Assembly: GCA_903939355.1 (NCBI GenBank)
Contig: CAJAHC010000251.1
Coordinates: 1-15,435, forward strand
DNA length: 15,435 nt
Reading direction: 5' to 3'
Origin: an uncultured Methylococcaceae bacterium
GTDB taxonomy: Bacteria; Pseudomonadota; Gammaproteobacteria; Methylococcales; Methylomonadaceae
The position numbers and the translations under genes are program-made. Position 1 is the stretch's first letter. Every line of letters begins with the position of its first letter. Under the pieces are notes generated by a model. It worked only from the letters and a program-made list of their open reading frames with translations, searched no databases and was not told where the DNA came from. Below are positions 15,347 to 15,435 of this stretch, piece by piece.

Positions 15347-15435
15347 TTAGGCTTGACCATCCCAGTTTAAAAAGTTGCTTAGCAGTTGTAAACCAAGAGC
15401 TTGACTTTTTTCCGGATGAAATTGTACGGCAAAAA
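15347..15435 (-). CDS. hisH: imidazole glycerol phosphate synthase, glutaminase subunit (C-terminal end)
   Basis: Only the last 28 codons and the stop are inside the window; the gene continues past the right edge. The translated end begins [18 protein letters not shown] and finishes [16 protein letters not shown] carries the His and Glu of the class I glutamine amidotransferase catalytic triad, and the GLQLLSNFL tail is the usual HisH C-terminus. HisH releases ammonia from glutamine and channels it to HisF. Its position directly ahead of hisA fits the conserved operon order. Confidence 0.92.
   Translation of the reverse strand, partial: FAVQFHPEKSQALGLQLLSNFLNWDGQA

Noticed and set aside
15316..15360. 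A longer hisA beginning at an ATG at 15360
   Set aside because: The family N-terminus MLLIPAIDL starts at 15315, with AAGGA ahead of it. The longer form would overlap the hisH stop.
1..15435. A CRISPR array, toxin–antitoxin pair, insertion sequence, defence island or other mobile system
   Set aside because: I scanned both strands and saw no direct-repeat array, transposase or integrase motif, terminal inverted repeats, or small paired toxin–antitoxin genes. All substantial ORFs belong to ordinary families.

Overview
The window is typical chromosomal DNA from a gammaproteobacterium. It is fairly AT-rich by eye, densely coded, and shows no rRNA, tRNA, CRISPR array, insertion sequence, phage gene or plasmid gene. 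Two conserved arrangements support this placement. One is a his–tat block (hisH-hisA-hisF-hisI-hisE-tatA-tatB-tatC, all on the minus strand, with hisI and hisE as separate genes). The other is an arylesterase/thioesterase gene (tesA-like) divergent from a ybbA-ybbP-like ABC transporter pair, as in Escherichia coli. A free-living environmental lineage such as a gammaproteobacterial methanotroph is plausible, but that is a guess and the sequence does not prove it.

Layout, left to right. (1) 16-675 (-) is a beta-carbonic anhydrase, divergent from a LysR-family regulator at 897-1799 (+); the roughly 220 bp between them holds several palindromes. (2) 1910-4149 (+) is a two-gene operon: a UMF1/Atg22-like major facilitator transporter whose stop codon overlaps the GTG start of a PfkB-family, fructokinase-like sugar kinase. 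(3) 4243-5985 (+) is a BatD-like membrane-anchored protein standing apart from any other bat gene. It is followed by a tRNA(Val) m6A37 methyltransferase (trmN6) at 6052-6765 (+). (4) After a convergent hairpin, the minus strand carries a small glycine-zipper lipoprotein (6810-7205) and the ybbP/ybbA-like ABC transporter (7275-10444). (5) tesA (10446-11051) and a GlcG/HbpS-like small protein (11065-11493) form a short plus-strand operon. (6) 11658-15435 (-) is tatC, tatB, tatA, hisE, hisI, hisF, hisA and the C-terminal end of hisH, read from right to left on the minus strand.

How the genes work together. HisH/HisF, HisA, HisI and HisE catalyse four consecutive steps of histidine biosynthesis and are translationally coupled through 1-4 bp overlaps. 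TatABC forms the twin-arginine translocase for folded proteins. YbbA/YbbP form a MacB/LolCDE-like extrusion ABC transporter next to the periplasmic esterase TesA. The UMF1 transporter and sugar kinase look like an uptake-and-phosphorylation pair.

I found no convincing undescribed system. The points most worth checking are the 1-bp gap between the tesA and ybbA start codons, a plus-strand terminator-like hairpin between hisE and tatA where no plus-strand gene exists, the orphan BatD with a palindrome in its upstream region, and the enlarged carbonic anhydrase beside a LysR gene with palindromic upstream DNA.
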